In this document: piece after piece, positions 63,261 through 64,000 of the stretch
How positions within the stretch are numbered: the first letter of the stretch is position 1
Layout of the letters: every line of letters begins with the position of its first letter
DNA from: Perognathus longimembris pacificus
Lineage: Eukaryota > Chordata > Mammalia > Rodentia > Heteromyidae
DNA length: 64,000 bases
Reading direction: 5' to 3'
Assembly (NCBI RefSeq): GCF_023159225.1
Contig: NC_063162.1
Span: 88,999,438-89,063,437, forward strand
Notes under the pieces: generated by a model
Told to the model about the DNA's origin: nothing
What the model saw: the letters and a program-made list of their open reading frames with translations, nothing else
The model's database searches: none
Translations under genes and position numbers: made by a program

Positions 63261-64000
63261 TGTAATTTACTTAAAAAAAATGGTTATCATATAGGCTCTA
63301 CTGAGAGGAAGAGATAACAAATTACAAACTGCTAAGTGTTTTCTGTATTAAGCCAACTAAAGTCAAAGCTTGGATTATATTGGGCAAGCGTGCAATGGAT
63401 ACTATCTGTGATGAAGTGCTCTATTCGTCATGCTCTACGTCTCCTTTTGGCTTCTGATTGCTTGCACGACTTGGAGCGGATACTGGGGGCGGAAGTGGGA
63501 GAGAGGAAGCCAACAGAAAGTGCTCAGTTTCCATCCGCAAGTCTCCTGTAGAGATATGACTTGCCTGGACTTGTTTGCATAGTTTTGAACAAACATCTTG
63601 CACATGATGAATGAAGTTCTGGTGATAGAAGCAGGAACTTTATCTAGACTGTCTTGGGGTCATGGACAAGAGGGAACAGGAAAAACTTTTGGTTAAGATA
63701 TACGTAAGTGTGTATGTGTACGTAAAGATCACAAAGATGAAGAGACATTGGGGATAGAAACCTGAGTCTCTAGACACTTGACTCCTGTCATAAATCTAAG
63801 GACCCATCCTGCTGTTTGAGTCCTTAAGCACAGCCAGCCACAACTGACATATGGTTTTAAAGCCTATGGCAAGTGAATAATCACTCTCCAGATACTCTTA
63901 ATTGTGTACTTTTCATTGTCTGGTTTGTTCTTTTAGGATATAAGATCCAAGGACACTAGTCCTGGTTAATAAAGAATGCCAAGACCCAGAAATTTTTTGA
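63261..64000. other. Unassigned DNA with a small CpG cluster
   Basis: Between about 63,428 and 63,542 there are seven or more CpGs in otherwise CpG-poor DNA, including GGGGGCGGAAGTGGG. A 71-codon frame overlaps it but has no recognised motif. It may be chance, an exon or a small regulatory element. Confidence 0.35.

Overview
This window is mammalian nuclear DNA from a rodent, most likely of the superfamily Geomyoidea (kangaroo rats, pocket mice, pocket gophers). The strongest clue is an abundant two-part SINE. Its left part is a tRNA-Ala/ID-like monomer with pol III A and B boxes. Its right part is a separate 'Geo' monomer ending in ...GGACTGGCA plus an A tail. From memory this matches the published IDL-Geo SINE, reported as restricted to Geomyoidea; I could not run a database search. 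L1 LINEs, other B1/7SL-like and ID-like rodent SINEs, AT-rich composition and many microsatellites support the same placement. I see no bacterial or phage features.

I found no convincing protein-coding exon of a host gene. The window reads as an intergenic or large-intronic stretch whose recognisable content is almost all retrotransposon. The longer open frames are pieces of L1 ORF1/ORF2, read-throughs of SINEs, or translated simple repeats. The one host-derived transcript-like unit is a probable processed retrocopy at about 28,322-28,945 (poly(A) signal, A tail, 12-bp target-site duplication), whose parent I do not recognise.

Layout. 1-14 kb: single-copy-looking DNA with three IDL-Geo copies, old B1-like/ID composites, ancient mammalian repeats and small L1 tails. 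14.8-23.6 kb: the main L1 block. A 5'-truncated L1 (ORF2 reverse transcriptase to 3' end) is followed in the same orientation by a second L1 with a two-monomer 5' UTR, a decayed ORF1 and a decayed ORF2 that is itself interrupted by an IDL-Geo SINE. 23.6-44 kb: sparse, with scattered SINEs, CA/TG and purine repeats, hAT/MER5-like remnants and the retrocopy. 44.7-45.5 kb: a young 5'-truncated L1 with a perfect 15-bp duplication. 45.5-55 kb: mostly unassigned, with a long polypurine tract, a (GC)11 Z-DNA-prone tract and several SINEs. 55.1-58.6 kb: a dense cluster of L1 3' ends, including a twin-primed (internally inverted) L1, a tail-to-tail inverted pair of L1 3' UTRs, and an L1 and a SINE inserted in opposite directions at one target site. 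58.6-64 kb: SINEs and unassigned DNA.

The elements relate as autonomous and dependent retrotransposons. The SINEs have A-rich tails and 12-17 bp target duplications, as expected for mobilisation by L1 endonuclease and reverse transcriptase. No L1 copy here looks active: reading frames are broken, one copy has lost its FADD catalytic motif, and others are 5'-truncated. I did not find a new multi-gene system. The most interesting signals are structural: integration footprints, two apparent hairpin-templated insertions, microsatellites growing at SINE tails, and one 3' module (Geo) shared by two SINE families.
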